In this document: positions 26,995 through 37,166 of the stretch, in pieces | Position numbering within the stretch: position 1 is the stretch's first letter | Layout of the letters: each line of letters begins with the position of its first letter | Assembly: GCA_002104935.1 (NCBI GenBank) | Contig: MCGT01000036.1 | Coordinates: forward strand, 186,001 to 250,000 | Direction: 5' to 3' | Source: Hesseltinella vesiculosa | Lineage: Eukaryota > Mucoromycota > Mucoromycetes > Mucorales > Cunninghamellaceae | DNA: 64,000 nt | Position numbers and translations under genes: made by a program | The notes under the pieces: generated by a model | What the model saw: the letters and a program-made list of their open reading frames with translations, nothing else | Database searches by the model: none | Told to the model about the DNA's origin: nothing

Positions 26995-28443
26995 ATTTCT
27001 TGTCCATTTTTTTTTTTTATTTATCCGTATTTTTGCTCGCACATGAATCACCTGTCAACCAAAAATCCAACCATTGTAACCCTCCATGAATTAAATCCTC
27101 ATTCCTCTTCATTTTTTTCTCAGACTCAGTAAGCACTTGAGGCTGAACTACCCTTTGAACGTATCCGCGTAGATCCCATGCACAGGCCCAGCACAGAAAA
27201 GTGAGAGTTTGTCCGACATCGCATCTTTTCCTTCACGTACGGATGTAGCATACAGTATTGGATGGATGGAAGGAAAAGCAGGCGGATGCCATGGCTACAG
27301 GAAAATGGTGCTGAACAAAAAGTACAGTCAGGCCACGATCTGACACACATTTTTCAGTGATGGTTGGCGTGCAGGATACATTTTTAGCAAGCAAAATACA
27401 TTTCATTGCACGCAAACCAGGTTCATCTTCCCGGGAACAGAGGAACCATGCGACCAAAACTCGAAACAAAACACGGAGTTTGAATTTGCCACCATGGGCC
27501 AGAAAACTCGCTTTTTTTTTGGGATCAATGCAACAGTGCGAATAACGCCTAGCGAAAAAAACGATGAGAGCTGAACAAAATAGTCTCTATGAACAAGCTC
27601 AGTGACCAACAACATGAAAAAAGAAAATATCAAGCGTGGTGTGGCTGAAAGTGTATACTGGAGCCTTATTTTAATATTGCCTGACCACCTTTCTATTTAA
27701 GACATGGCTCTTTCCTCGCGAAACTGACATTCCAATTTCCATAAATTGGCACTCTCAACTTTCACTTCCGTGTACCGCTTACTCTTGGTTTTCCTTTTGT
27801 TTCGGTCTCGCTTACTTGAACGAAGTTTCAAAACACTGTTTTTCACTCATGGACTCAAGGAAAAGGTTGGACAAAATGTGAAACTGATCCAGTTCGCACT
27901 GCCGTCCCTGGTCCGATATGAGTCATCCCAACAACAGGCTAGGTCTATGAGGTACGTCTGCTTGTCATCAAATATTAAACTCACTTTTTTTTTTCTCTTC
28001 AAACAAAAGGGCACTGACGATCAAGAGGTACTGGACGATTTGGCCGTGGGTGATGATCTAGATGCAACGGGGTATGAATTGGAAGGACTCGCTATGGCTC
28101 CCGCAGTAAATACAAAAAAAAAAAAAAAAGGCTCCTGCAGATGACAACATTTCAGCCTGAAGACTTGGATCGGTCTAAGTGTGCAGTAGCATGCGCCTTA
28201 GCTAGCGTATAAAGCCTCTGTATGATTCCTTCATTCATGAGCCTTAACATCATGAGGAAAGAAGTGTGAAACGTATTGGAAAAGATCACGCGCTGTGGAC
28301 ATTCGCAGTAATTAACCCCGCCACCTTCACCTTGATGAACTGTTTAATCATTTTTTTATTTTTCCTTAGGTTTCTTTTTCTTCTTCGTTCGAATTTCGAA
28401 TTGAAATAGAAAGACTCTAATCGACTTGGTGTGTTGGTGTGTT
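26995..28443. other. intergenic, no gene supported
   Basis: About 1.4 kb after DLD. An open stretch at about 27840-28110 (GTDDQEVLDDLAVGDDLDAT in part) lacks an ATG and plausible exon partners, so I do not call it. Poly(T) and poly(A) runs occur near 27008 and 28113. Confidence 0.45.
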
Positions 28444-28450
28444 TATATAA
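28444..28450 (+). promoter_or_regulatory. TATA box before the unknown ORF at 28.6 kb
   Basis: TATATAA in a pyrimidine-rich context, 60 bases before an ATG at 28510 and about 155 before the in-frame ATG at 28599. It supports transcription to the right. Confidence 0.4.
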
Positions 28451-28598
28451 CCCAATTTCACACTTGCTCGCTGTACTCTTTGTCCCTCGATGCTGCTGCT
28501 CTCTTCGAAATGTTCAATGGCGCCCTGGGTATCAAGCGCGACCTTGGCATACCAAATTTTCAGGAAGCCCGCCACCACAAGAGGAGGTCTTTGCATGC

Positions 28599-29060
28599 AT
28601 GTTCGATATGAAGGTGAACCATGACATATGCAAAAAAAATGGTGTCACGTTCATGCATCGGCTTGACATCAGCCCTGCCAACGATGTATCTTTGCAGGGA
28701 CACACCAACAAGCCGCGACAATCCTCGGTGTATGAGATGCGATTGAAGCACGGCCAAGACAACGTTCATCCACTCAATGCGCGCTCGCCGTCACCTGTAG
28801 CATTAGAAATAGCAGCTGAATTATCATCAACCCCAACATTATCGACGATTTCATCCTCACTTTCACCAGCCCATCAGTGGGCATTCGTCAAGGACCGCGT
28901 GGATGCACACAAAGCCAGCCAACAACACGCAAGACGGAAAGAAGGAATTCTTTGGGCACGTATTCTTCGTGATGCCCAAGCGTTAGGTTTTTTTGATGCC
29001 ATGTCGGTCAACTCAATGCGAACAGCCTATTATCGGTGGCTAGCATCACAAAAGGCATGA
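28599..29060 (+). CDS. hypothetical protein
   Basis: Open frame of 153 residues from the ATG at 28599 (MFDMKVNHDICKK), with a TATA box upstream. The middle is Ser/Pro/Thr-rich (ARSPSPVALEIAAELSSTP). The C-terminus looks folded and basic/aromatic: LSPAHQWAFVKDRVDAHKAS, then GILWARILRDAQALGFFDAM and MRTAYYRWLASQKA. I do not recognise the family. The frame is open upstream of 28599, and a first exon MFNGALG (28510-28528) could join at 28564, but the implied intron would be only 35 nt, so I kept the internal ATG. It lies at the edge of a repeat-rich island and may be lineage-specific. Confidence 0.5.
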   Translation: MFDMKVNHDICKKNGVTFMHRLDISPANDVSLQGHTNKPRQSSVYEMRLKHGQDNVHPLNARSPSPVALEIAAELSSTPTLSTISSSLSPAHQWAFVKDRVDAHKASQQHARRKEGILWARILRDAQALGFFDAMSVNSMRTAYYRWLASQKA

Positions 29061-29149
29061 TTTTTTTGTTATTTTTGCCGTTTCCTTAATACACGATTTT
29101 TTTTTGTCGTTTTTCACTTTTTTTTAGCAGAGCAACTAAGCTCAGGCTG

Positions 29150-29510
29150 GTCGCCCTTGGTGAGAATTGACCAGTGTTAAAAATCACAACCCACCTCGAT
29201 CACTTCCTCCAGAGCTAGACCAAGTTTTCTCCTGCCCAAACTTGCCTGCCGTAAGCTGCGTCCAAGCCCGACCTCTAACAATTTCCTCTTTTTTTTTTTT
29301 TTTTCTTTTTTTCCAGAGAGTGTCTCTTCTCTTGGCCCGGAAAAATCCCAATATCATTTTTTCCGCTCTTCCAATGGCACCGTTAGAAAGCTAACCTTCC
29401 CAGCTATCCATAGAACCAAAGCGCATGAAAAAAGGAGCAATATTGAAGGTGATATGAGGGAATCAGTATCGGGCAGGTGGGCGGGCAAGGTTGGCAAAGG
29501 CTGGCAGTAG
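29150..29510. repeat. dispersed repeat family R2, copy 1
   Basis: Aligns along its length with 61695-62010. The clearest part is CCAATGGCACCGTTAGAAAG against CAGATGGCACCATTAGAAAG, then TATCCATAGAACCAAAG against TCTGTATAGAACCAAAG. Next come ATGAAAAAAGGAGCAATATT against ATGAAAAAAAGGAGGAGTATT, then GGTGATATGxGxGAATCAGTATCGGG in both. An upstream block (CCAGTGTTAAAAAT / CCAGTATCAAAAAT) also matches. Confidence 0.75.
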
Positions 29511-29810
29511 CCCAGTGCCTACAGCGTCGGCCACGTTGAACCAGCATAGAATGATATGATTACTCTGCATCCGTGAAAATTTTGACATTGATCCATTCAT
29601 TCTAAAGCGTTGGGTAGTTAAATGTGCTTATTTTTTCGGTCATAAAATTCAGTGAAGAACGAGATGCAAGTAAACATCTTTTATTGTGAATAAAAAAAAA
29701 AAGTGTGCCAATGAAAAGGACTGGCACACCAATCAACAGACTCCAAGAGGAGAGAGGAAGGCCCACCACCACCCGCCATCCTTAGCGATGCAGGATGACG
29801 CAAAGAGACA

Positions 29811-29970
29811 ACCACACCAAGGCACCTTCATAACAAGGCACCGCCACACCAAGGCACCACCACACCAAGGCACCATCATATCAAGGCACCTTCATATCAC
29901 AGCACCACCACACCAAAGCTCCGCCACACCAAGGCTCCGCCACACCAAGGCACTACCACACCAAGGCATC
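29811..29970. repeat. 16-bp minisatellite
   Basis: About ten imperfect copies of a 16-base unit close to CAAGGCACCACCACAC. Sixteen is not a multiple of three and no plausible start codon precedes it, so it is not coding. It runs directly into a 132-bp direct repeat. Confidence 0.8.
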
Positions 29971-30102
29971 ACCAGCACCAAGCAGGCTGCAAACTATCCG
30001 TAAATAGTTTCCTATGGCCAACACGGGCACAATCAGAGATCTATTGATCCGTCATGTACGGGCGCGCCACCAGAAGGCAAGTTCCTTGCTAGGGCAGCCT
30101 GC
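29971..30102. repeat. 132-bp direct repeat, copy 1
   Basis: Identical base for base to 30175-30306 (offset 204), beginning ACCAGCACCAAGCAGGCTGC and ending AGGGCAGCCTGC. The 72-base spacer contains a three-copy 15-bp unit (30141-30186). Confidence 0.9.
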
Positions 30103-30174
30103 GACATCACCACGCCAACAAAGGCAGAGCCAAGAGGAGAGACCACCGGCACCAAGACCACCGGCACCAAGACC

Positions 30175-30306
30175 ACCAGCACCAAGCAGGCTGCAAACTA
30201 TCCGTAAATAGTTTCCTATGGCCAACACGGGCACAATCAGAGATCTATTGATCCGTCATGTACGGGCGCGCCACCAGAAGGCAAGTTCCTTGCTAGGGCA
30301 GCCTGC
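30175..30306. repeat. 132-bp direct repeat, copy 2
   Basis: Second identical copy of 29971-30102. Perfect identity implies a recent duplication or ongoing homogenisation. Confidence 0.9.
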
Positions 30307-31782
30307 AACATGCATGTGGACTCGAGACATCACGGTAGCCTTTTGAAAAGAAGTTGAAAAAAACTATGTAAGCCTTGCTTCTTTTTTCATGCGTCAGACT
30401 TACTTGATATCAGGCAACAACACATTCATAACGTAACATTGTCCATCAGGGCCCAGATGATAACTTCTTGATGTAAACAAACAAAAGAGATAAAAAGAGT
30501 GAGTTGCTGCTCTTTTTTTGTACTCTTTTCCGAGGATTAGCATACAACAAGTATGCCAATAATAGATTACCTTGCACCAAGCATCCTCATTGCATTTTAG
30601 ACTAGGCCATTTAGCGGTTGTCAACAGAGATTCCAAGTTTTTCATTGAAAAAACAAACAAACAAAAGAAAAAAAGTGCGCCTAGGCTTACCCACCATGGG
30701 TTACTGGTTGACCAGTTTACTGCGGCTGGGATTCAATTCTGGTCAAGCGCAGCGTGTGCTGGGAGGGTGGCCAGCTCCAGCCGTTGCGTTTTTGGTACAT
30801 AGTGGGAAAGGATGGCAGATGATATGATTCACACCAAACTGTACTTGGAATTGGTACTTAATGGGAAATATTGACAGTTAAAATTATGCGGCACTTGGAT
30901 AAGACGGTGAAGAACTAGGCTCACCTAAAAAAAAGATGGGCCTTCCTTGCAAAATGGCTGGGCAGCCATGATTTCTGGCTGTTCTAGCTTGGTACCACGT
31001 CCCATACAAAGCTTTTTATTGTGACTTCCATCCCACCTCATCAAGTATCAGTTACATGCAAAAGATTGGACGCTTAAATTTTTGATGAAAATGGAGGATT
31101 TTTTGGCCAGGTCGCCAGAGAGACCCTTTGCTTTTTACAAAAAAAGATATTACTCTATTGCAGTTTTGAATGAATGAATCAAGATTAAATTTTGCATGGG
31201 TTCAGGTTTTAATGCAATATATGGATAGTGAAAAAATCAAGTCAATCTATAAAGGCTGCCCAGCCAATTTGGTATCAAGTAGTTTTTGGGACCTCCTTTT
31301 CCCCAGCTAAAAAAAAAAAAAAAGTATGGTAAGCAGGCTTGGCGATGTATCGCGCTGGCAGGTGGTGTCAGCTATAAAAGCTCTCAAGCCTCGAATGGTG
31401 CTGTCGTCAAGAATAATAGCTGGACTCTTGTCTTGTTTCAACGCAGAGTCAGGCGATATGCATTCGAAACAGCCCATGACAAGGAAGAAAAAAAGGAAAT
31501 GATCGGCAGTTTGATTGCTACTCCAAGAAACTGCTTTGCTTCCATTGGATAGAGTGCCGCAGCAATCTCTACCCCCTGAATGTCTTTTGCTTCTCATGGG
31601 TTCCCACGAAGAGCAGATGACCTCTAGAAAAATATAAATAGAACACTTTCTTCTCTTTTTTTTCTTTTTCTTTTTTTCAAGCCAACCTAAAGGTGCCATG
31701 GAACCTTGGGGTGTTGTTTTTTTTTTCCTTTCACGAGGTTTTTTGTTTCTGGCACTTGGTACAGAAAAAAACAAAGACATTA
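30307..31782. other. gene-free stretch in repeat island
   Basis: About 1.5 kb of AT-rich DNA with several poly(A)/poly(T) runs and no supported coding region or RNA gene. A G-C-rich word GGCTGGGCAGCC (30957) recurs inverted as GGCTGCCCAGCC (31253), but I could not delimit an element. Confidence 0.45.
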
Positions 31783-32246
31783 TTGCAGGATTGCTACTTT
31801 TTTCCCCCGGGATGCAAGGTCCTGGCGGGAGTTATGTTCCTTGCCTGCAAGAAAAACATCATTAAAACTAATGGATACAACAACCGTAGGATTACGGCTT
31901 TTTTCCCCTTGCGGGAGTTATGTCCCTTACCTGCGTTAAATAATAATGGTGCACAATAACCGATGTTGCAGGATTTTTGCTTTTTTCCCCCGGGATGTAA
32001 GGTCCTGGCGGGAGTTATGTTCCTTGCCTGCAATTAAAATATTAAAACCAATGGACTCAACAACCGTAGGATTACGGCTTTTTTCCCGCTGGCGGGAGTT
32101 ATGTCCCTTACCTGCGTTAAATAATAATGGTGCACAATAACCGATGTTGCAGGATTTTTGCTTTTTTCCCCTGGGATACAAACATATCCTGGCGGGAGTT
32201 ATGTTCCTTGCCTGCAATTAAAATATTAAAACCAATGGACTCAACA
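31783..32246. repeat. ~183-bp tandem array built of two related half-units
   Basis: GGCGGGAGTTATGTTCC recurs at 31824, 32007 and 32191, a period of 183-184 bases. Between these, a related half-unit with GCGGGAGTTATGTCCC occurs at about 31910 and 32091. Each half begins with a T-rich TTTTTTCCCC block. About two and a half full units are present, and the array is followed 12 bases later by the conserved element at 32258. Confidence 0.85.
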
Positions 32247-32257
32247 ACGGGTATGTA

Positions 32258-32330
32258 AGCCAGTTACCTCCTCGTGGTCATACCTGGGCAACCAGCTTTT
32301 TGAAGTTGGGCTAAACACTGGTACTTTTTT
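32258..32330. repeat. array-flanking conserved element, copy 1
   Basis: Begins AGCCAGTTACCTCCTCGTGG and continues with CTGGGCAACCA, TGGGCTAAA and TGG(T/C)ACT blocks. The same element lies at 51122-51198, also just after a tandem array. Confidence 0.75.
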
Positions 32331-32620
32331 AAAAGTGTACAATAAAAAAACTTTTCAATAATAAAGAGCATTGAGTTTTTTCATATCATTTTGGAAGAAG
32401 TTGGGATGTAGGAACGCTCTTTCGCTCGTTGGCAACAAAATAGTGCTTTTGTTTGCAGGCCATGCTGCTCTATCTCCTTTTACCCTGTTTATAATTGAAG
32501 TACGTCTTTCAGTAGCACCATGATGATGTTTATTTGAATATGAAGAGGTGCAATTGCTCAACGGCAAACTGTGGGTGATGATGGCTATTTTTTTGTTTGG
32601 GCCAAAACAGCACAGGGTTC

Positions 32621-33126
32621 CTGGTAACACAGTTGTTTGAGGGCCAGTTCCTCGGTCAGTTTTAATGTTTTTCTTACTTTACGTATACCTATGGATAGCC
32701 ATGGTTCTAAGCTTTAAAATGAAACCAATGACACCTGGTCAATTTCAACTCATTGTCGCTCAATCGTAGGAAACAGCAACGGGGTGACCAAAAATAAAAA
32801 GGACAAAAGCGTGGGATAAAAATAGGGGGGTAATCTGAAACCACCACCAACTGCCTGATTGCTGCAGATCATTACCTTTTCGTCCTTTCGGCATCGTTTT
32901 CACATGAATGCAAGTGTTCCTTTGCATTTTTTTGACATCAAAATGGACCCGTTTGTACGGCATTTTTTCCCACCGTTTTATTTATGTTTTTTGGTCGCTC
33001 GGTAATTGTTTTCTGCGTTCTTAATTCATTTTAAAGCTTAGAACCAAACCTATCATTAGGTACACGTAAAATAAGAAAAGCATTAAAACTGACCGAGGAA
33101 CTGGCCCTCAAGCTGTTGTGCTACCT
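32621..33126. mobile_element. MITE-like fold-back element with ~105-bp terminal inverted repeats
   Basis: The left arm (about 32621-32722) contains GAGGGCCAGTTCCTCGGTCA, GTTTTAATG and GGTTCTAAGCTTTAAAATGAA. The right arm (about 33024-33126) contains their reverse complements in mirror order. Weaker inverted similarity continues inward (about 32770-32825 against 32965-33015). There is no transposase gene inside the ~506-bp unit, so it fits a non-autonomous DNA element. I could not identify target-site duplications by eye. Confidence 0.8.
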
Positions 33127-33752
33127 AAATCCCTCGGCTGTCGATGAAACCGGTGCACTAGTGAAAGGCACCTTTCTGTTTCTGCGCAAATGTAGTTAAG
33201 AGATGACTATCGCGCGTGCACAATTGTTGAGGGGAACCGTTGGCGACTTCCAAGAAGAGTTTAAATTTGGAATGGGCTCAAATAACTAAGTTTTAGCCAT
33301 GGAGAAATGGAGACAGCCCAGTTTCGGATGACTACGTTTTTTCTTTGCTTGGGGAATGCTTAGCCTTTCAGTACTTAGACCATTGATAGGGAAGCTTGTC
33401 CTCTTCACCAGTATACCCCTCTCCTGCTAGGCGAATGAAAATTTGGTGTGGATTGTTGGAATGTCTGATTTTCGATGATTTATTGACGCGTACGCGAGAT
33501 GTCAACCTTCAATCCTGTCAGCCAAAGGTTCCGAATCTATCCACATCAGCAAGGGGTCACCACGAATCAGCACAAATAGTTATGTTCCTTCACATTCTCA
33601 TGAAGGGCATTGAAGCTAAAAAACACCAAACCGATTGGTGATGGTTGCAGTCAAAAAAAAAAAATGAAAGGAAGATTTCAATCGCCTCCACGGACGCAGG
33701 CGGGAAGCTCGCTTGTTTTTCTTACTCACTTTTCTCAAAAATTTAAAAAAGA
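33127..33752. other. intergenic / promoter side of SCI1-like gene
   Basis: No gene seen. The last 100 bases are A-rich and precede the ATG at 33753. Confidence 0.45.
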
Positions 33753-34817
33753 ATGGGATCTAGTAAACGCCATCATGATCCCGATTCAGATCATGACGAT
33801 CGTAAACGACATCACAAAAAGTCAAAGCATAGCTCGTCATCGTCATCGTTAAAATTGCCGTCCTCGATTCCTAGCAAGTCCTTTCAAAAAATAATAATAA
33901 TATAGCCTGTTGCTGACCACTCCTCTATTGTTTGCAGCCATCAACAAGGATGATTACTTTGAAAAGAGTAACGAATTCAGGATATGGCTTAAGGATAAAA
34001 AGCACAAGTATTTTACCGACCTGGATGCAGACGATGCTCGGTATTACTTTAAAAAGTTTGTCAAGGCTTGGAATGCTTATGAGCTGGATGGTGTGTTTTT
34101 TTTTTTTTTGGTCAACAAGCAAACCATTCACACCTCTCTTCCATAGAAAAATATTACAAAGGGATCAACTCATCACACCTGGAGGCCTCGGACACTACCT
34201 CCTACAAGTGGTCATTTGCCAAGAATCTCGATGCGTTTGAAATGGATCGGATCAAGTACAGTGTGGACTCGATGACAGCCGGGACCAAGAAACCCACGGG
34301 TGGATCGTCGAGCCAGGCCGCACCAAGTGCCTTCAGCGGTTCAGCCTCTGCATCGTCCACAAGACGCCGTCGCCCTGCTGGGCCCAGTATGCCTTCGGCT
34401 GTCGATCAACAGCTTGCTCGCGAAGAAGAACACGACCGCCGACGCCAAGCACGAGAAGCCGATCGTCGTGGCAAGAACCGTGAATTTAAGGAATACGTCA
34501 ACGACACCGTACCCAAACTGGATGGCCGCGAAGCCCGGTTGGCCGAGAAACGGGCGACCAATGCCATGCGACGCCAAGAGCCTTCGATGGATGTGGAATT
34601 GAACGATAGTGATCTGTATGGTGGCGATGACTTCAAAGCCCAGCTGGCACGCGAGCGTCAGCGCAATGAAAGCCGCCAGGCACGTCGCCAGCAAGCCGAA
34701 GAACAGAAGCGCGGCCCGATGCAGGAACGTCTCAGCGAATTCAAGTCCAAAGAAGCCGCCACCATGGCCATGTTCCGTGCACTTGCCGACCAACAGAAAC
34801 AGCGTGGCGGTCTCTAG
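33753..34817 (+). CDS. SCI1-like (style cell-cycle inhibitor 1-like) nuclear protein
   Basis: Conserved eukaryotic nuclear protein related to plant SCI1. Three exons (33753-33873, 33938-34090, 34147-34817) give 314 residues. The His/Lys/Ser-rich N-terminus (MGSSKRHHDPDSDHDDRKRH) acts as a likely nuclear signal. The family core follows: DDYFEKSNEFRIWLKDKKHK, YFTDLDADDARYYFKKFVKA and WNAYELDEKYYKGI. It matches the plant pattern DDYFxKxNEFxxWLKxKK...YYEGI closely. The remainder is a long charged Arg/Glu coiled coil (EEEHDRRRQAREADRRGKNR and following), not present in the short plant protein. Intron 1 needs a GC donor (GCAAGT at 33874) to give TINKDDYF. The role is unknown in fungi; cell-cycle or splicing links are inference. 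Tightly followed by the TMCO4-like gene (117-base gap). Confidence 0.82.
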
Positions 34818-34933
34818 GGCCATGAATGAAATCCACAATAAAAACGAGCCAGGCTTTGTGCCACGCACACTGCCCTTTTCCGAAACTCTATTCAGCCTAA
34901 ATCTTTTTTTCTTTCTTTGTATTTTTCTCTTCC

Positions 34934-37032
34934 ATGGAAGCGTTGGACCAATGGCCGTTACCACAGAGGCAAGCCATCTTGCGCCTTTGTCAAGATGTAT
35001 TGATTGCCCATGAGAGTCGCCTGGGCGCAAGCTGGACCCATCCCTGGTGGCAGACATTGTTCACATCCCTTAAAGTGGAGCGAAAAGGTTGACACCTCAG
35101 GGAAAAAAGGTTCAAGAAATCTCATTCCGAATTTCATGTAGACATGGATGCATGGACTGTTCCTGCAGCTGTAGAACAAATCTCAACGCCGAATGATCGA
35201 CGAGTCGATGTTTTGCTAGGCCTCCTGTCATTGTCCCTCGGCAGTAAAGAAGAAAAGCAAGTCTAATAAAAAAAAAAGGCGTGCGGGATGCGACTGACCA
35301 GTTTTTTTCCCAGACCACCAGTGCTGGTGTATGATGCACGGGCACGCTGGTTCTTGTATTGCATGACGAACTTGATGGGTCTACCGGTGGAAGATTTGGG
35401 TGTGGTGGAGCGTAGTCTTGGCCAGCAGATGTATTTTGAAATGGAAAAGGGAGGCAAGAACGACCAGTCGGCAGCCATGAACTCCTCTGCCCAAACCGCG
35501 ATGACCGAAAACAATAACAAGAAAAAGCTTTATCGCTGGCTTGCTACAGGTGCAGGTGTCGTTGGTGGTGGTGCTGTGATTGGTAAACATTGAAATGCTG
35601 TGGGTGGCAAGCTTCATACTCGTTTTTTTTTTTTTTTGTCACAGCCCTGACAGGCGGCCTTGCTGCGCCGTTGCTGGCACCCATCATGGTGGGTATGACT
35701 GGGGCCACTTTTTTTGCCACAGCTGGAGGCATTGCCCTGGTAACTAGCCTGTTTGGTCTCACAGGTAAACTCCCCAATCACACAGATCTAGAAATAAGGG
35801 GGGATCCAATATTCACCTGTCACTTTTCCAGGTGGTGGTCTAGCCGGCATGAAGATGCACCGACGAACACGTGGCCTCGAGGAATTCCAATTCAAGCAGA
35901 TTTTGGTCAACAAGGATCTTCCACCGATACCAACCCTTCAGGCATGTGTCTTGTCCTCCGTCTGCTGATGCTGATGTTTTATTGTTTTTATAGTGCACCA
36001 TTTGTATCTCCGGATTTTTGATGGACGACGACAAAAGCGATACCACGGTAAGGAGCTGCAGGAAGTTGGCGAATTCCCAATTGACCTATGTTGACTAGGC
36101 GCCTTGGATCAAGTCGTTGGAAAACCATCAACCTCCTCCCTGTGACACCTTTTGCTTGGAGTATGATACCAAGATCCTGCGAAGCCTGGGCTATGCGTTT
36201 CAACGGTTTTTGATGAACCAGGTAAAAAGCCAGCAACGCCACGCCGGCGGTCAAGCTCACTCGGCTCGCTTGATTTAGGCACTACGCTACGCAGGCCTCG
36301 AAGTCGCCAAACAAACGGCCTTGGCAAGTTTCTTTGCTGCCATTGCTCTTCCAGCTGCTCTTCTCAAGGTGGCGGATGTGATTGATGATCCCTGGCAACT
36401 GGCTGTTGAGCGTTCAAAAAAGGCTGGTGTTGGTAATACCAAGAGGACCCCACCTCGCACAACTGGTGTTGACATTTCTTTTTTTTTTTTTTTTGTCATC
36501 GCAGTGTTGGCTGATACCCTGGCAGAGCGTGTGCAAGGTAACCGTCCCTGTCATTTGGTAAGTGGTTCTGCCAATCCTGAAAAAAAAATAGGGTGGCTTA
36601 CCCGCTAGCGTCCTATAGATTGGTTATAGTTGTGGTAGCCTTGTGATCTGGCATTGTCTGCTGGAGCTCGAAAGGCGGCAGCTGTTTGGGCTGGTGCACC
36701 ACGTCGTGCTGTTGGGCTCGCCCATAGCCAGCGATGAAGAAGAGTTGTGGAAAAAAGCACGATCGGTTGTGGCTGGCCGCTTTGTCAATGGCTATACACC
36801 AGATGACTGGGTGCTTGGTAACCTTTTTGGGAGAAAGAGAGTCGATGGCTCACCTGCCTTTTTTTTTTCACTTCAGCCTATGTGTATCGCTTGCACTCCC
36901 TGAACAGCAAAGTCAGTGGGTTATCGCCTGTGGCTGTCGATGGTATTGAAAACTTGGGGTTGGAGCTGGAAGGTCACACAAGCTATCCTTCAGAGCTGCC
37001 ATCGATTCTGGCCCGAATCCACTTGGAATGAT
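34934..37032 (+). CDS. DUF726 / TMCO4-like membrane alpha/beta hydrolase
   Basis: Member of the TMCO4 / yeast Mil1 (YFL034W) family of membrane-linked alpha/beta hydrolases. Multi-exon, starting MEALDQWPLPQRQAILRL. A cytosolic helical region (PPVLVYDARARWFLYCMTN) is followed by a Gly/Ala-rich double membrane segment (ATGAGVVGGGAVIALTGGLA, PLLAPIMVGMTGATFFATAG, GIALVTSLFGLTGGGLAG). Then come the hydrolase strand TICISGFLMDDD, the LGYAFQRFLMNQALRYAGLE helix and DDPWQLAVERSKKAG. The nucleophile elbow is HLIGYSCGSLVIWHCLLEL (Gly-Tyr-Ser-Cys-Gly), followed by HHVVLLGSPIAS and NGYTPDDWVLAYVYRL. The catalytic Ser is present; the substrate is unknown, a lipid being plausible because yeast Mil1 is linked to membrane traffic. 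Introns are short, and one (about 35593-35644) holds a T15 tract. Confidence 0.88.
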
Positions 37033-37166
37033 CAATAAAGACACAGAAACGCATTTGAAAAAAAAGGCGTCGGAAGAGAATTTTCATTTCCTTTTTTTTT
37101 TTTTTCAAAAAAAAATAACCTCTTTTTTTTGAATCAACTTTTTTTTGGTGTTGCTGTTATTTTGTC

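Noticed and set aside
27746..28144. 132-codon frame after DLD
   Set aside because: It begins with TTG, includes a poly(A) run coded as lysines, and has no family resemblance.
29686..30003. His/Pro/Thr-rich frame over the minisatellite
   Set aside because: The start is GTG, the repeat period of 16 is not a multiple of three, and no domain is present.
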